64,000 nucleotides of DNA from Arthrobacter sp. S41 (GTDB taxonomy: Bacteria; Actinomycetota; Actinomycetes; Actinomycetales; Micrococcaceae), in contig NZ_SIHY01000001.1 of assembly GCF_004320535.1 (NCBI RefSeq), forward strand, positions 1,674,001 to 1,738,000. The letters are read 5' to 3'. Positions within the stretch are counted from its first letter, which is position 1. Each line of letters begins with the position of its first letter. The notes beneath the pieces are model-generated. The model made no database searches. It was given only the letters and a program-made list of their open reading frames with translations, and was not told where the DNA came from. The translations under genes and the position numbers were made by a program. Shown piece after piece: positions 53,462 through 61,694 of the stretch.

Positions 53462-54520
53462 CTACTTCGTGGCTGCTGGTGGAATTTCGCCGGACCCTCG
53501 AACGATCATGGTTGTTTCAACCACGTAGGTGCGTGCAGGTTGCGTGTCGCCTTCAATCCTGGCCAGCAAGCGTTCGGCAGCTAGGGTGCCGATTTTTTCC
53601 GGATGCTGAGCAATCACGGTGACACCTGGGTCCACCATGTCCGAAAGGGTGAAATCATCAAACCCGACCAGGGCCACCTTGTGGCTTAATCCCAGTTCAC
53701 GCAAGGCGTGCATGCACCCGAAAGTCACCAGGTTCTGGCTGGAAAATAGTGCGGTCGGCGGGTCATCAGAGCTAAGAACTTCAATAGCCGCCAGTCGCGC
53801 GCTTTCAACATCGTGCAGGTTTTCGCGCACGGGAATGCTGGAAGTGCTGATACCTCGTTCCCCTAGCGCCTCAACAAATCCGCGGCGACGTTCTCGTGCA
53901 GTTTGAATATCCGTACGGTCACCAAGATAAGCAATCTTTCGATGGCCTATGTCAAAGAGATGCTCCGCTGCCTTAGCTGCTCCGACGGCGTTGTCGGTGA
54001 CTACGGCATCCGCACTTAGCCCTACGGGTTCACGGTCAATAAAGACCACCGGCAAGTCTCTTGAGTGTTCAGGAATGATATGAGCCTGATTCGCAGCGAT
54101 AGGCGTAAGCACCATGCCATCAACCCGTCGACCTAAGAAAGCACGGACCAGCGACTCTTCACGTTCTGGCTCATCGTCAAGACTTGCAGCGAATACCGCT
54201 ACCCCTTTAGACACCAATGCGTCTTCCATAGCGCGATGAATCTCGGCACTAAATGGGTTAGAAACGCTGGGCAGAAGTAGGCCTACCGTTTGGGTTCGCC
54301 TGCTTGAGCGCCGCAAGCTTCCGGCAGTGACATCGAGTTCATAGTTCAGTTGCTTTGAGGCAGTGAGAACTTTTTCCCGCGTTGCCTCGGAGACGCCCGC
54401 TTCATCATTCATGACCCGCGAGACCGTCTTGACTCCAACACCAGCTAATGCCGCTACATGCCGCATGGTTGGCCGGGACTTGCCACTGGCACCGACACCC
54501 GGTTTTGACATCGTTGTCAA
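53462..54520 (-). CDS. LacI-family repressor of the fructan/fructose module
   Basis: About 350 residues. N-terminal helix-turn-helix MRHVAALAGVGVKTVSRVMN with hinge helix LDVTAGSLRRSSRR, then a periplasmic-binding-like effector domain (VGLLLPSVSNPFSAEIHRAM, FIDREPVGLSADAVVTDN, ALVGFDDFTLSDMVDPGV). The TTG at 54520 has GAGG seven bases upstream; ATG 54511 is the alternative. An operator TTTTGACATCGTTGTCAAAA overlaps both start codons (autoregulation). Divergent from the ABC operon. Confidence 0.88.
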   Translation of the reverse strand: MTTMSKPGVGASGKSRPTMRHVAALAGVGVKTVSRVMNDEAGVSEATREKVLTASKQLNYELDVTAGSLRRSSRRTQTVGLLLPSVSNPFSAEIHRAMEDALVSKGVAVFAASLDDEPEREESLVRAFLGRRVDGMVLTPIAANQAHIIPEHSRDLPVVFIDREPVGLSADAVVTDNAVGAAKAAEHLFDIGHRKIAYLGDRTDIQTARERRRGFVEALGERGISTSSIPVRENLHDVESARLAAIEVLSSDDPPTALFSSQNLVTFGCMHALRELGLSHKVALVGFDDFTLSDMVDPGVTVIAQHPEKIGTLAAERLLARIEGDTQPARTYVVETTMIVRGSGEIPPAATK

Positions 54521-54522
54521 AA
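54503..54522. promoter_or_regulatory. LacI operator O2 over the lacI start codon
   Basis: TTTTGACATCGTTGTCAAAA, 8-bp perfect arms around TCGT. Its core GACATCGTTGTC matches O1 in 11 of 12 positions. Confidence 0.7.
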
Positions 54523-54537
54523 TCTTCCCTCTTTCTA

Positions 54538-54567
54538 TTGACTATGCGATGTGATCCAGATTACATT
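54538..54567 (+). promoter_or_regulatory. Promoter of the sugar ABC operon with a CRP-like site
   Basis: -35 TTGACT (54538-54543), 18-bp spacer, -10 TACATT (54562-54567). TGTGATCCAGATTACA (54550-54565) overlaps it and fits the CRP/GlxR consensus TGTGA-N6-TCACA with one mismatch. O3 (54574-54585) would cover the start of transcription. Confidence 0.55.
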
Positions 54568-54573
54568 CTACAT

Positions 54574-54585
54574 GATCACGTTGTC
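54574..54585. promoter_or_regulatory. LacI operator O3 (ABC operon)
   Basis: GATCACGTTGTC, 10 of 12 positions as in O1. Directly downstream of the -10 box, where a repressor would block elongation or open-complex formation. Confidence 0.55.
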
Positions 54586-54622
54586 AGGGTTTGAGAAAAG
54601 CCCACCCGCAAAGGAGCACCAA

Positions 54623-55729
54623 ATGGCAAGTTTCCCAGCACGTCGCACCCGCACCACCCGCATGCTCGCAGCAGGCGCCGTCCTAGGGCTCGCGGCCCTT
54701 TCACTGTCCGCATGTTCAGGTGGCGACTCCGGTGAAGCTTCCGCAGATGGAAAAGTCGGCGTCTCACTGATCGTGAAGACCACCACCAACCCGTTCTTCG
54801 TTTCCATGCAAGACGGCGCCAAGAAGGCAGCAGAAACCGACGGTGTTGAGCTGAAGCTGGCCGCAGGAAAGTCTGATGGTGACGAAGCCACTCAGATCCA
54901 GGCCATCGAAAACGCCATCTCCGATGGCGACAAGGGAATCTTGATCACCCCCAACGGCCCATCAGTAGTTGACGCACTGCAGAAGGCCCGCGACGCCGGC
55001 CTGTACGTCATCGCTTTGGACACCCCACCAGACCCAGCTGACGCAGCTGACATCACCTTCGCCACCGACAACGTTGCTGCCGGTGAGCAGATCGGCCAGT
55101 GGACCGCCGCCAAGTTGGACGGCAAGAAGGCAGTCATCGCCCTCGTGGACCTCTTTGATGACAAGCTGGTCTCCGTTGACTACAACCGCGACCAGGGCTT
55201 CCTCAAGGGCATGGGCATCGACACCAAGGATGACAAGGCCAACGGTGACGAAGAGAAGTCCGGCAAGTACACCGGCGGCAAGGGCGGCGACTACGAAATC
55301 GCCGGCAACCAAGCATCCCAGGGCGCTGAGGACGGCGGCCGTACCGCAATGGAAACCCTGCTGACCGCCAACCCTGACATCAATGTGGTGTACACCATCA
55401 ACGAACCAGCAGCTGCCGGCGCCTACGAGGCCCTGAAGTCTGCAGGTAAGGAAAAGGACACCTTGGTTGTCTCCATCGACGGTGGCTGCTCCGGTGTTTC
55501 AAACGTCAAGGAAGGCATCATCGATGCCACCGCACAGCAGTACCCAGTGAAGATGGCTGAAATGGGCGTCAAGGCTATTTCCGAAATGGCCAAGACCGGC
55601 GAAAAGCCAGAAACCACCGATGGCCTGGACTTCTTCAACACCGGCAGCAAGCTTGTGACCGAAGAGAAGGTCAGCGGCGTTGACAGCATCGACGCAGCTG
55701 CAGCTTCAAAGATTTGCTGGGGCAAGTAA
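54623..55729 (+). CDS. Sugar ABC transporter substrate-binding lipoprotein (fructose/FrcB-like)
   Basis: 368 residues. Lipoprotein signal with lipobox SLSACSGG (Cys near residue 31), then a type I periplasmic-binding fold: VGVSLIVKTTTNPFFVSMQD, GILITPNGPSVVDALQKARD, VYTINEPAAAGAYEALKSAG. Similar to FrcB fructose-binding proteins. AAAGGAG precedes ATG 54623. First gene of an operon with permease and ATPase, under LacI control; fructokinase follows the operon, which supports fructose as the cargo. Confidence 0.9.
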   Translation: MASFPARRTRTTRMLAAGAVLGLAALSLSACSGGDSGEASADGKVGVSLIVKTTTNPFFVSMQDGAKKAAETDGVELKLAAGKSDGDEATQIQAIENAISDGDKGILITPNGPSVVDALQKARDAGLYVIALDTPPDPADAADITFATDNVAAGEQIGQWTAAKLDGKKAVIALVDLFDDKLVSVDYNRDQGFLKGMGIDTKDDKANGDEEKSGKYTGGKGGDYEIAGNQASQGAEDGGRTAMETLLTANPDINVVYTINEPAAAGAYEALKSAGKEKDTLVVSIDGGCSGVSNVKEGIIDATAQQYPVKMAEMGVKAISEMAKTGEKPETTDGLDFFNTGSKLVTEEKVSGVDSIDAAAASKICWGK

Positions 55730-55774
55730 CCCCAACGATTCATCGCCACGTACCAACAAAGATCAGGATTTATC

Positions 55775-56821
55775 GTGACTCAGCAAAAAACCGCCGGCCC
55801 TCCGAGTTCAAGGAAGGGCGATCTGGCAGAAGAATTCATGGATCGCCAGACCACACTCGGAAAAGTACGCCAAGCCCTGCACCGCTACCCAGCCTTGAGC
55901 CCAGCGTTGGTGCTGGTTGTCTCGGTGATCGTCTTCGGGCTTCTGAACGAACGCTTCCTTCGTGTAGAAAACCTGTCACTGATTACCCAGCAGGTCTCCG
56001 TGGTGGGCACCATCGCCATCGCCCAGACCTTGGTGATCCTCACCGCCGGCATTGACCTGTCGGTGGGTGCGGGCATGATTCTGGCCTCGATGGTCATGGC
56101 CCAGCTGGCCGTGAACCAGGGTGTGCCAGGGCTGGTTGCACTGCTGGTGGGTCTGCTCACCGGTCTAGCTACCGGAGCGATTAACGGCTTCTTGGTCACC
56201 AAGTTTAAGCTCCCACCGTTCATCGTGACACTGGGAACGCTGAATGTGTACGTGGCGTTGACCTTGCTCTACTCGCACGGTGCCACCGTACGCGGTAGCG
56301 ATATGCCAGGGCTGCTGACCTGGACCGGTAAGACCTTCCCTATCGGTTCGGTACGCATTTCCACCGGTGTGATTGTGATGATCGCGCTGTACCTGCTGAT
56401 CGCTTACATCCTGGGCAAGACCGCCTGGGGCCGCCACGTTTATGCCGTGGGTGATGACAAGGAAGCTGCCCGCCTGGCAGGTATCCCGGTGAACAAGGTA
56501 CTGATGAGTGTGTACCTCTTTGCTGGTGCAGTACTGGCAGTCTGCGCTTGGTTGCAGATTGGCCGTACCAACTCGGCTAGCCCGAACGCAGGTCTTGATC
56601 TGAACCTCGACTCGATCACCGCAGTGGTGATCGGCGGTACCAGCCTCTTCGGTGGGCGCGGCTCGGTCTGGGGCACCTTGCTCGGTGCATTGATCGTGGG
56701 CGTCTTCCGCAATGGCCTGTCCCTTGCCGGACTGGATGTGCTCTATCAAACCCTGGCCGTTGGTATCTTGATCATCGTTGCTGTGTCCGTTGACCAGTGG
56801 ATTCGAAAGGCGAAGTCATGA
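55775..56821 (+). CDS. Sugar ABC transporter permease (FrcC-like)
   Basis: 348 residues with about ten membrane segments. The conserved loop IDLSVGAGMILASMVMAQLA and the EAARLAGIPVNKVLMSVYLF region followed by VVIGGTSLFGGRGSVWGTLL identify the RbsC/FrcC permease family. GTG start at 55775 with AGGA upstream. Its stop overlaps the ATPase start (ATGA). Transports the sugar delivered by the binding protein. Confidence 0.9.
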   Translation: MTQQKTAGPPSSRKGDLAEEFMDRQTTLGKVRQALHRYPALSPALVLVVSVIVFGLLNERFLRVENLSLITQQVSVVGTIAIAQTLVILTAGIDLSVGAGMILASMVMAQLAVNQGVPGLVALLVGLLTGLATGAINGFLVTKFKLPPFIVTLGTLNVYVALTLLYSHGATVRGSDMPGLLTWTGKTFPIGSVRISTGVIVMIALYLLIAYILGKTAWGRHVYAVGDDKEAARLAGIPVNKVLMSVYLFAGAVLAVCAWLQIGRTNSASPNAGLDLNLDSITAVVIGGTSLFGGRGSVWGTLLGALIVGVFRNGLSLAGLDVLYQTLAVGILIIVAVSVDQWIRKAKS

Positions 56822-57612
56822 CCATGACTGATTCAGTAGCTCCCAACGTAGAAACTCGCGAACCGATCCTGCGAGCCCGCAATCTGGTGAAAACCTTCGG
56901 CCGCGTTGTTGGCCTAGACGGTGTCAGCCTGGATCTGTACCCGGGTGAAGTACTGGCCGTCATCGGCGATAACGGTGCCGGTAAGTCCACCTTGATCAAG
57001 TGCCTGACCGGCGCCGAGATCCCAGACTCCGGTGAGCTTTATGTCTCCGGTGAGCAGGTCTCCTTTAAGCGTCCCCAGGACGCTAGGATCCATGGCATTG
57101 AAACGGTCTACCAGAACTTGGCCGTCTCCCCCGCCCTTGATGTGGCTTCCAACCTGTTCTTGGGTCGCGAACTGCGCAAGCCAGGACTGCTCGGAAGCGT
57201 CTTGCGAATGCTAGATAGCAAGGGCATGCGCACCCAAGCCCGCGAGGAGCTGACCCGTTTGGGCATCTCCACCTTGCAGGATGTCACTGTCCCGGTAGAA
57301 AACCTCTCCGGTGGTCAGCGTCAGGCGGTGGCGGTGGCTCGTGCCGCTGCCTTCGGTTCTAAGGTTGTGGTGCTCGATGAGCCAACCGCAGCACTGGGTG
57401 TACGTGAATCCAACCAGGTACTCCAGCTGGTACGAGATCTGCGCGAGCGTGGTCTGCCAGTGATTTTGATCAGCCACAATATGCCGCACGTATTTGACGT
57501 GGCAGACCGAATTCACATTCAGCGTCTGGGCAAGTGCGCTGCCACCATCACCCCGCAGTCACACAGCATGACCGATGCGGTGGCCATCATGACCGGTGCC
57601 GCCACGGCCTAA
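56818..57612 (+). CDS. Sugar ABC transporter ATPase, single nucleotide-binding domain (FrcA-like)
   Basis: 264 residues with one ABC domain: Walker A IGDNGAGKSTLI, Q-loop VYQNLAVSPALDVASNLFLG, signature LSGGQRQAVAVARAA, Walker B VVVLDEPTAALG and H-loop SHNMPHVFDVADRI. Unlike RbsA it has one domain only, as in rhizobial FrcA. ATG 56818 overlaps the permease stop as ATGA. Followed by a stable hairpin before the fructokinase gene. Confidence 0.9.
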   Translation: MTMTDSVAPNVETREPILRARNLVKTFGRVVGLDGVSLDLYPGEVLAVIGDNGAGKSTLIKCLTGAEIPDSGELYVSGEQVSFKRPQDARIHGIETVYQNLAVSPALDVASNLFLGRELRKPGLLGSVLRMLDSKGMRTQAREELTRLGISTLQDVTVPVENLSGGQRQAVAVARAAAFGSKVVVLDEPTAALGVRESNQVLQLVRDLRERGLPVILISHNMPHVFDVADRIHIQRLGKCAATITPQSHSMTDAVAIMTGAATA

Positions 57613-57639
57613 GTTGGGCTAACGCCCTGTACTATCTAG

Positions 57640-57678
57640 GGGCACTGGGCACGGAACCACACACCGTGCCCAGTGCCC
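57640..57678 (+). terminator. Intercistronic hairpin between the ABC ATPase and fructokinase genes
   Basis: Perfect 15-bp arms GGGCACTGGGCACGG (57640-57654 region) and complement (57664-57678), followed by TAATTT. It may terminate most ABC transcripts or protect their 3' end, leaving a lower level for the kinase. Confidence 0.65.
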
Positions 57679-57724
57679 TAATTTCCGCCATTTTCGCCCC
57701 ACCGCCCAGCTAAGAGAAGACATA

Positions 57725-58663
57725 ATGACTACCAACGCCGCACCAACCCCATCGCACGAGATCCTGGTCATCGGCGAAGCGCTGATCGACATTGTCGCCA
57801 CCGATCAAGGCTCTGTTGACCACCCGGGTGGTTCGCCTGCCAACGTGGCCTTTGGGTTAGGTCGACTCGGTGTACCTGTTGCACTGCTTACCGCCTTGGG
57901 TGATGACGAATTTGGCGCAAAAATTCAGTCACATCTAGCTGCCGCCGACGTACAGTTGCTGCCCGGTTCGGTGAACCTAGAGCGCACTGCTTCGGCGACC
58001 GCGGTACTGGCAGCTGATGGCTCGGCCCGCTACGAATTTGATATCAACTGGGATCTCGCACCACACACCATTGACCCGATGCCAAAGATTGTTCATGCCG
58101 GATCCATCGCTACCTTCTTAGAGCCTGGCGCTGAAGCCGTGGCGGCACTGTTGGCCCAAGCCAAGGGTCAGGCATTGGTCACCTATGATCCGAATATCCG
58201 TCCGGCGTTGGTGGGCGAACACGACTTGGCCCTGTCCACCTTTGAACGTATGGCCTCACTGTGCGATGTGGTGAAACTCAGCGATGAAGACGCCGAATGG
58301 TTGTACCCAGAACTAGATCAGCAGCAGGTAGCTACGACTATTCTGGCCCTTGGCCCCAAGCTCGTCGTGCTCACTCGTGGCGGCGACGGAGCAGAACTGA
58401 CCAGCAATACTTCGCAAGTGCAGATCCCTGCAATTCTCAGCGAAGTGGCCGATACTATCGGCGCTGGAGACTCGTTCATGTCCGCCCTGCTTCATGGCCT
58501 GCTCGCACTCGGAACGGCAAATCTGACAACTACGCAGCTCGAAAAGCTGGGCCGCAGTGCCGTCGCCGCAGGCGCCGTAGCTGTTCGTCGCTCGGGCGCC
58601 ATGCCACCAACTCTCCAGGAGCTGACGGCATTGTTGGAAGAGCAAGAACTAGCTGCGAACTAG
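57725..58663 (+). CDS. PfkB-family fructokinase-type sugar kinase
   Basis: 312 residues. N-terminal ILVIGEALIDIVATDQG with HPGGSPANVAFGLGRLGVPV; ATP and catalytic site TRGGDGAEL and DTIGAGDSFMSALLHGLL (catalytic Asp in GAGDSF). The GGSPANVA pattern favours fructokinase over ribokinase (GGKGANQA). It follows the sugar ABC operon by about 110 bp and likely makes fructose-6-phosphate (or fructose-1-phosphate). Convergent with the membrane-protein gene at 58696. Confidence 0.88.
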   Translation: MTTNAAPTPSHEILVIGEALIDIVATDQGSVDHPGGSPANVAFGLGRLGVPVALLTALGDDEFGAKIQSHLAAADVQLLPGSVNLERTASATAVLAADGSARYEFDINWDLAPHTIDPMPKIVHAGSIATFLEPGAEAVAALLAQAKGQALVTYDPNIRPALVGEHDLALSTFERMASLCDVVKLSDEDAEWLYPELDQQQVATTILALGPKLVVLTRGGDGAELTSNTSQVQIPAILSEVADTIGAGDSFMSALLHGLLALGTANLTTTQLEKLGRSAVAAGAVAVRRSGAMPPTLQELTALLEEQELAAN

Positions 58664-58695
58664 TTCTGTCAGATTAGAAAAGTAGCTCAGTAGCA

Positions 58696-59181
58696 CTAGT
58701 TTGCACCATGCCGGATTCGAGCCCGTCGCTGCAGTGAGTATTCAATGACTCCCGCGATAACACCGAACAATGCCATGACAATAATGCCAAGCATCGGTGA
58801 ATAGACGAGGCCAAGGCTGTTATTCCAATCGGCTGTGTCAGCTTGATGGCTGCTCGGATTCCAAGTGGCAATACTGACCACTACACCGAATAGCGTCGCG
58901 CCCGCAAAAACTCCTACAAGATCACGAATCACCGAGCGAGTCTTTCTAAGAATTGTCGGCGCAAAAGCAAAAAACATGACAGAGGTAAAGGGAATGAGGA
59001 CGCCGCCCCACAGGGTGTAGTAACCAAACGGAGTGTCCTGCGACTTACTTACTCCCAGATCGACAAATAATGCTAAAAGTGTGAAAACCGGCAACGACAG
59101 AATCTGCGCATAGAGTCGGTTTCTAACGTACGTTTCCAACCCTGTGGACCTTTCAAAATATGCGGAACAGCTGTGATTCAT
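58696..59181 (-). CDS. Small four-span membrane protein
   Basis: 161 residues. Four hydrophobic segments (AQILSLPVFTLLALFVDLGV, YTLWGGVLIPFTSVMFFAFA, LVGVFAGATLFGVVVSIATW, YSPMLGIIVMALFGVIAGVI). Ends with a basic tail RRARIRHG. No family recognized. The start is uncertain: ATG 59181 has no clear ribosome site, and a TTG at 59139 is an alternative. Confidence 0.65.
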   Translation of the reverse strand: MNHSCSAYFERSTGLETYVRNRLYAQILSLPVFTLLALFVDLGVSKSQDTPFGYYTLWGGVLIPFTSVMFFAFAPTILRKTRSVIRDLVGVFAGATLFGVVVSIATWNPSSHQADTADWNNSLGLVYSPMLGIIVMALFGVIAGVIEYSLQRRARIRHGAN

Positions 59182-59298
59182 CTAATCGGCAACTTCGCTG
59201 TTCGGCCCTATGCATTGGTGCCACAAGTTACGACAAGCCATCTTGCCAGTCTTTTATGGGCCGGTACCTTTATCGTAGTCACCGGCATGCCAGGAGTA

Positions 59299-59682
59299 CT
59301 AAAAAGCGACTCCACAGTGCAATATCACGTTGGCGTAGGGAGTTGATTCCCCGGTGCGCACAATGATTTTGGCTGCAGGCAGTTCTGCTTTGAGCTCTTC
59401 ATGGGAGATGAATCCAGGCTCCAGCCCCTTGCTCTCGCAGAGCTCTTGGACTGAACTGTCTTTGGCTTCCGTAGCCAAAGTGCTGTGCTCGATCACCATA
59501 TTGCGGACCAGCACATCAAGCACCTGCTCAAAGCTCAATAGACCTTGGACCAGAGCCAGGTCGATCACCGTTGGTCCTTTGGGAAGCGGCAAACCACAGT
59601 CGGCAATCACCACGGTATCGGTATGGCCACAGGTAGCCAGCGCTCCAAGTAATGGCGCGTTGAGAATTTCAGATTTCAGCAC
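59299..59682 (-). CDS. rbsD: D-ribose pyranase
   Basis: 127 residues. LNAPLLGALATCGHTDTVVI with the active His near residue 20, ADCGLPLPKGPTVIDLALVQ and C-terminal VIVRTGESTPYANVILHCGV type pattern. It interconverts the pyranose and furanose forms of ribose so that RbsK can act. GTG start with GGAAG upstream. Last gene of the rbs operon, 35 bp after rbsK. Confidence 0.92.
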   Translation of the reverse strand: MLKSEILNAPLLGALATCGHTDTVVIADCGLPLPKGPTVIDLALVQGLLSFEQVLDVLVRNMVIEHSTLATEAKDSSVQELCESKGLEPGFISHEELKAELPAAKIIVRTGESTPYANVILHCGVAF

Positions 59683-59717
59683 GAAGGCTTCCTTTGAGTC
59701 TTGCTTAAAAAGTTGTT

Positions 59718-60641
59718 TTAGAGGTTCTTGATCGAACGCGGGTAGGAAGCTTGGGCACCGTGTGCCTGTACCGTCAGGGCCGCAAATTTACCGGCAAATT
59801 CTGCGGCCTGAGCAAGGTCGTCACCATGAGCTAGCCGTGCCGCCACGGCACCGGTGAATGCATCACCGGCACCGGTGGTATCTACTGCTTTGACCTTTAC
59901 CGCGGGCAGTGCACGAACTTGGACCCCACCATTGTCTAGGGCCACACGGTCCGCAACTAGGCAGCCGTTGGCCCCGAGCGTGATGACCACGCTGGCGATG
60001 CCCTCTTCCACCAGCATGTTGGCCAGTCGCTCATACTTGCCATCAAATTCACGGGCTGGGTGCGGGTTCAGCTGCTGGAGCACCGCTTCAGCCTCATGCT
60101 CGTTGACTACCAAAGGGTTGGCCTTGAGCAGGTACTCACGTTCCAGTTCAATCACTGGTGCCAGGTTCAGCACAATGCGATCGGTGGCCGCATCCATCGC
60201 GGCTTTGATGCCGGAAGCAGGGATTTCACCTTGTAGAACCAGAATGCCGTTAATAGCCCCTGCTGCTTTGACCGCCTCCTCGGTGACGGTGGAGTTGGCT
60301 CCTGAGACCACGGCGATGGAATTTTCTGCCGCCGAGTCCACCTGAATAATGGCCACACCGGTCGGTTCGCTACTTCGGGCCACCCGGTCCAGTTTCACGC
60401 CTGCTTCTTGCATTTGACCCAAGGCAACTTCAGAGTGTGAATCGTTGCCTACAGCGCCGATGAATTCGGTAGCCGCTCCGGCCAGTTGAGCAGCCAAGGC
60501 TTGGTTGGCACCTTTGCCGCCGGGTGAGAGTTGGTAGGAATTAGCCAGCACGGTCTCTCCTGGGCTGGGCAAACGTGCCATCAACGCGGTGATGTCTACA
60601 TTGCTTGAGCCCACGATGGTGACCTGGATGTCCTGCTGCAT
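59718..60641 (-). CDS. rbsK: Ribokinase
   Basis: 307 residues, PfkB family. VTIVGSSNVDITALMARLPS at the N-terminus, LSPGGKGANQALAAQLAGAA (the ribokinase GGKGANQA motif), LGANGCLVADR and VDTTGAGDAFTGAVAARLAH with the catalytic Asp. It phosphorylates ribose to ribose-5-phosphate. AGGAAA upstream of ATG 60641. Lies between rbsB and rbsD on the same strand. Confidence 0.94.
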   Translation of the reverse strand: MQQDIQVTIVGSSNVDITALMARLPSPGETVLANSYQLSPGGKGANQALAAQLAGAATEFIGAVGNDSHSEVALGQMQEAGVKLDRVARSSEPTGVAIIQVDSAAENSIAVVSGANSTVTEEAVKAAGAINGILVLQGEIPASGIKAAMDAATDRIVLNLAPVIELEREYLLKANPLVVNEHEAEAVLQQLNPHPAREFDGKYERLANMLVEEGIASVVITLGANGCLVADRVALDNGGVQVRALPAVKVKAVDTTGAGDAFTGAVAARLAHGDDLAQAAEFAGKFAALTVQAHGAQASYPRSIKNL

Positions 60642-60715
60642 GGTTATTTCCTTCTGATTCTCTCAACCGGCGGCCGCTGAATGCCGGTGTTTAGCTTGAT
60701 ACTGCTACTTGAAGA

Positions 60716-61654
60716 TTACTTGCCGGAGTACTCTGCGATGTTCTTCGAATCAACAGTATCTACTGCAACCTGCGCATTAGCCTCAACGTCTTCACCGTTA
60801 ATAGCCTTGGAGAGCATCTGCACCGACTGCTTGCCCAACTCTGCTGGGTTCTGCGCGATGGTTGCCACCATGCTGCCAGCCTTCACTGCTTTGAATCCGT
60901 CTTCGGTGCCATCAAAGCCCAAGACCTTTACGCTCTTGCCGGCCTTATCGCCCAAAGCCTGAATTGCGCCCAATGCCATTTCATCGTTCATGGCCAGTAC
61001 GCCAACGGCGTCTGGGTTGGATTGCATCAGGTTGGTGACTACGTCCAGGGCTTCGGCACGGTCAAAGTTAGCGGTCTGCTTGGAAACAACTTCGATGTCT
61101 TTGAACTCTTTGAGACCCTTGGTGAATCCTTCACCGCGTTCGTTGGTTGCTGAGGCACCAGGAACGCCTTCAAGAACGATGATCTTTCCCTTGCCCTTGA
61201 GCGACTCGGCCAGCGCCTTAGCTGCCTGTTCACCACCGGCCACGTTATCTGAGGCGACAAAGGAAGCGACCTTGGTGTTGCCTACCGCGCGGTCCACTGC
61301 AACGATTGGCAAGTTTGCCTTCACCACTGGGGCCAGGCCGGCTTCTGCGGTTTCAGTATCAACAGCGTTGATGATGACGCCAGCGGAACCGTTGGTTGCA
61401 GCGGTAGCCAGCTGGTTGGCCTGGGTAGCGGAGTCGTTCTGTGCATCTACTACAGAAAGATCCATGCCCAAAGCATCGGCTTCAGCCTGAGCGCCGTCTC
61501 GCAGGTCCACGAAGAATGGGTTATTCAAGGTGGAAACTGCCAAGGTCGCCGAAGCTCCGTCGGCTGCGGTTTCGCCACGGTTGCAGGCTGCCAAAGAGGC
61601 AGCAAGGCCGAGTGAAAGGGTGATGGCTGCGGTGGTGCGAATCAGTTTTTTCAT
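60716..61654 (-). CDS. rbsB: Ribose ABC transporter substrate-binding lipoprotein
   Basis: 312 residues. Lipoprotein signal with lipobox SLAAC (Cys near residue 24) and RbsB motifs: LAVSTLNNPFFVDLRDGAQA, VDAQNDSATQANQLATAATN, IVAVDRAVGNTKVASFVASD, GVLAMNDEMALGAIQALGDK. AAAGGAG upstream of ATG 61654. It binds ribose outside the membrane and hands it to RbsC. Confidence 0.93.
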   Translation of the reverse strand: MKKLIRTTAAITLSLGLAASLAACNRGETAADGASATLAVSTLNNPFFVDLRDGAQAEADALGMDLSVVDAQNDSATQANQLATAATNGSAGVIINAVDTETAEAGLAPVVKANLPIVAVDRAVGNTKVASFVASDNVAGGEQAAKALAESLKGKGKIIVLEGVPGASATNERGEGFTKGLKEFKDIEVVSKQTANFDRAEALDVVTNLMQSNPDAVGVLAMNDEMALGAIQALGDKAGKSVKVLGFDGTEDGFKAVKAGSMVATIAQNPAELGKQSVQMLSKAINGEDVEANAQVAVDTVDSKNIAEYSGK

Positions 61655-61694
61655 GAGTTGTTCTCCTTTGAACAGAGGCTGAGTATTTGAAAAA

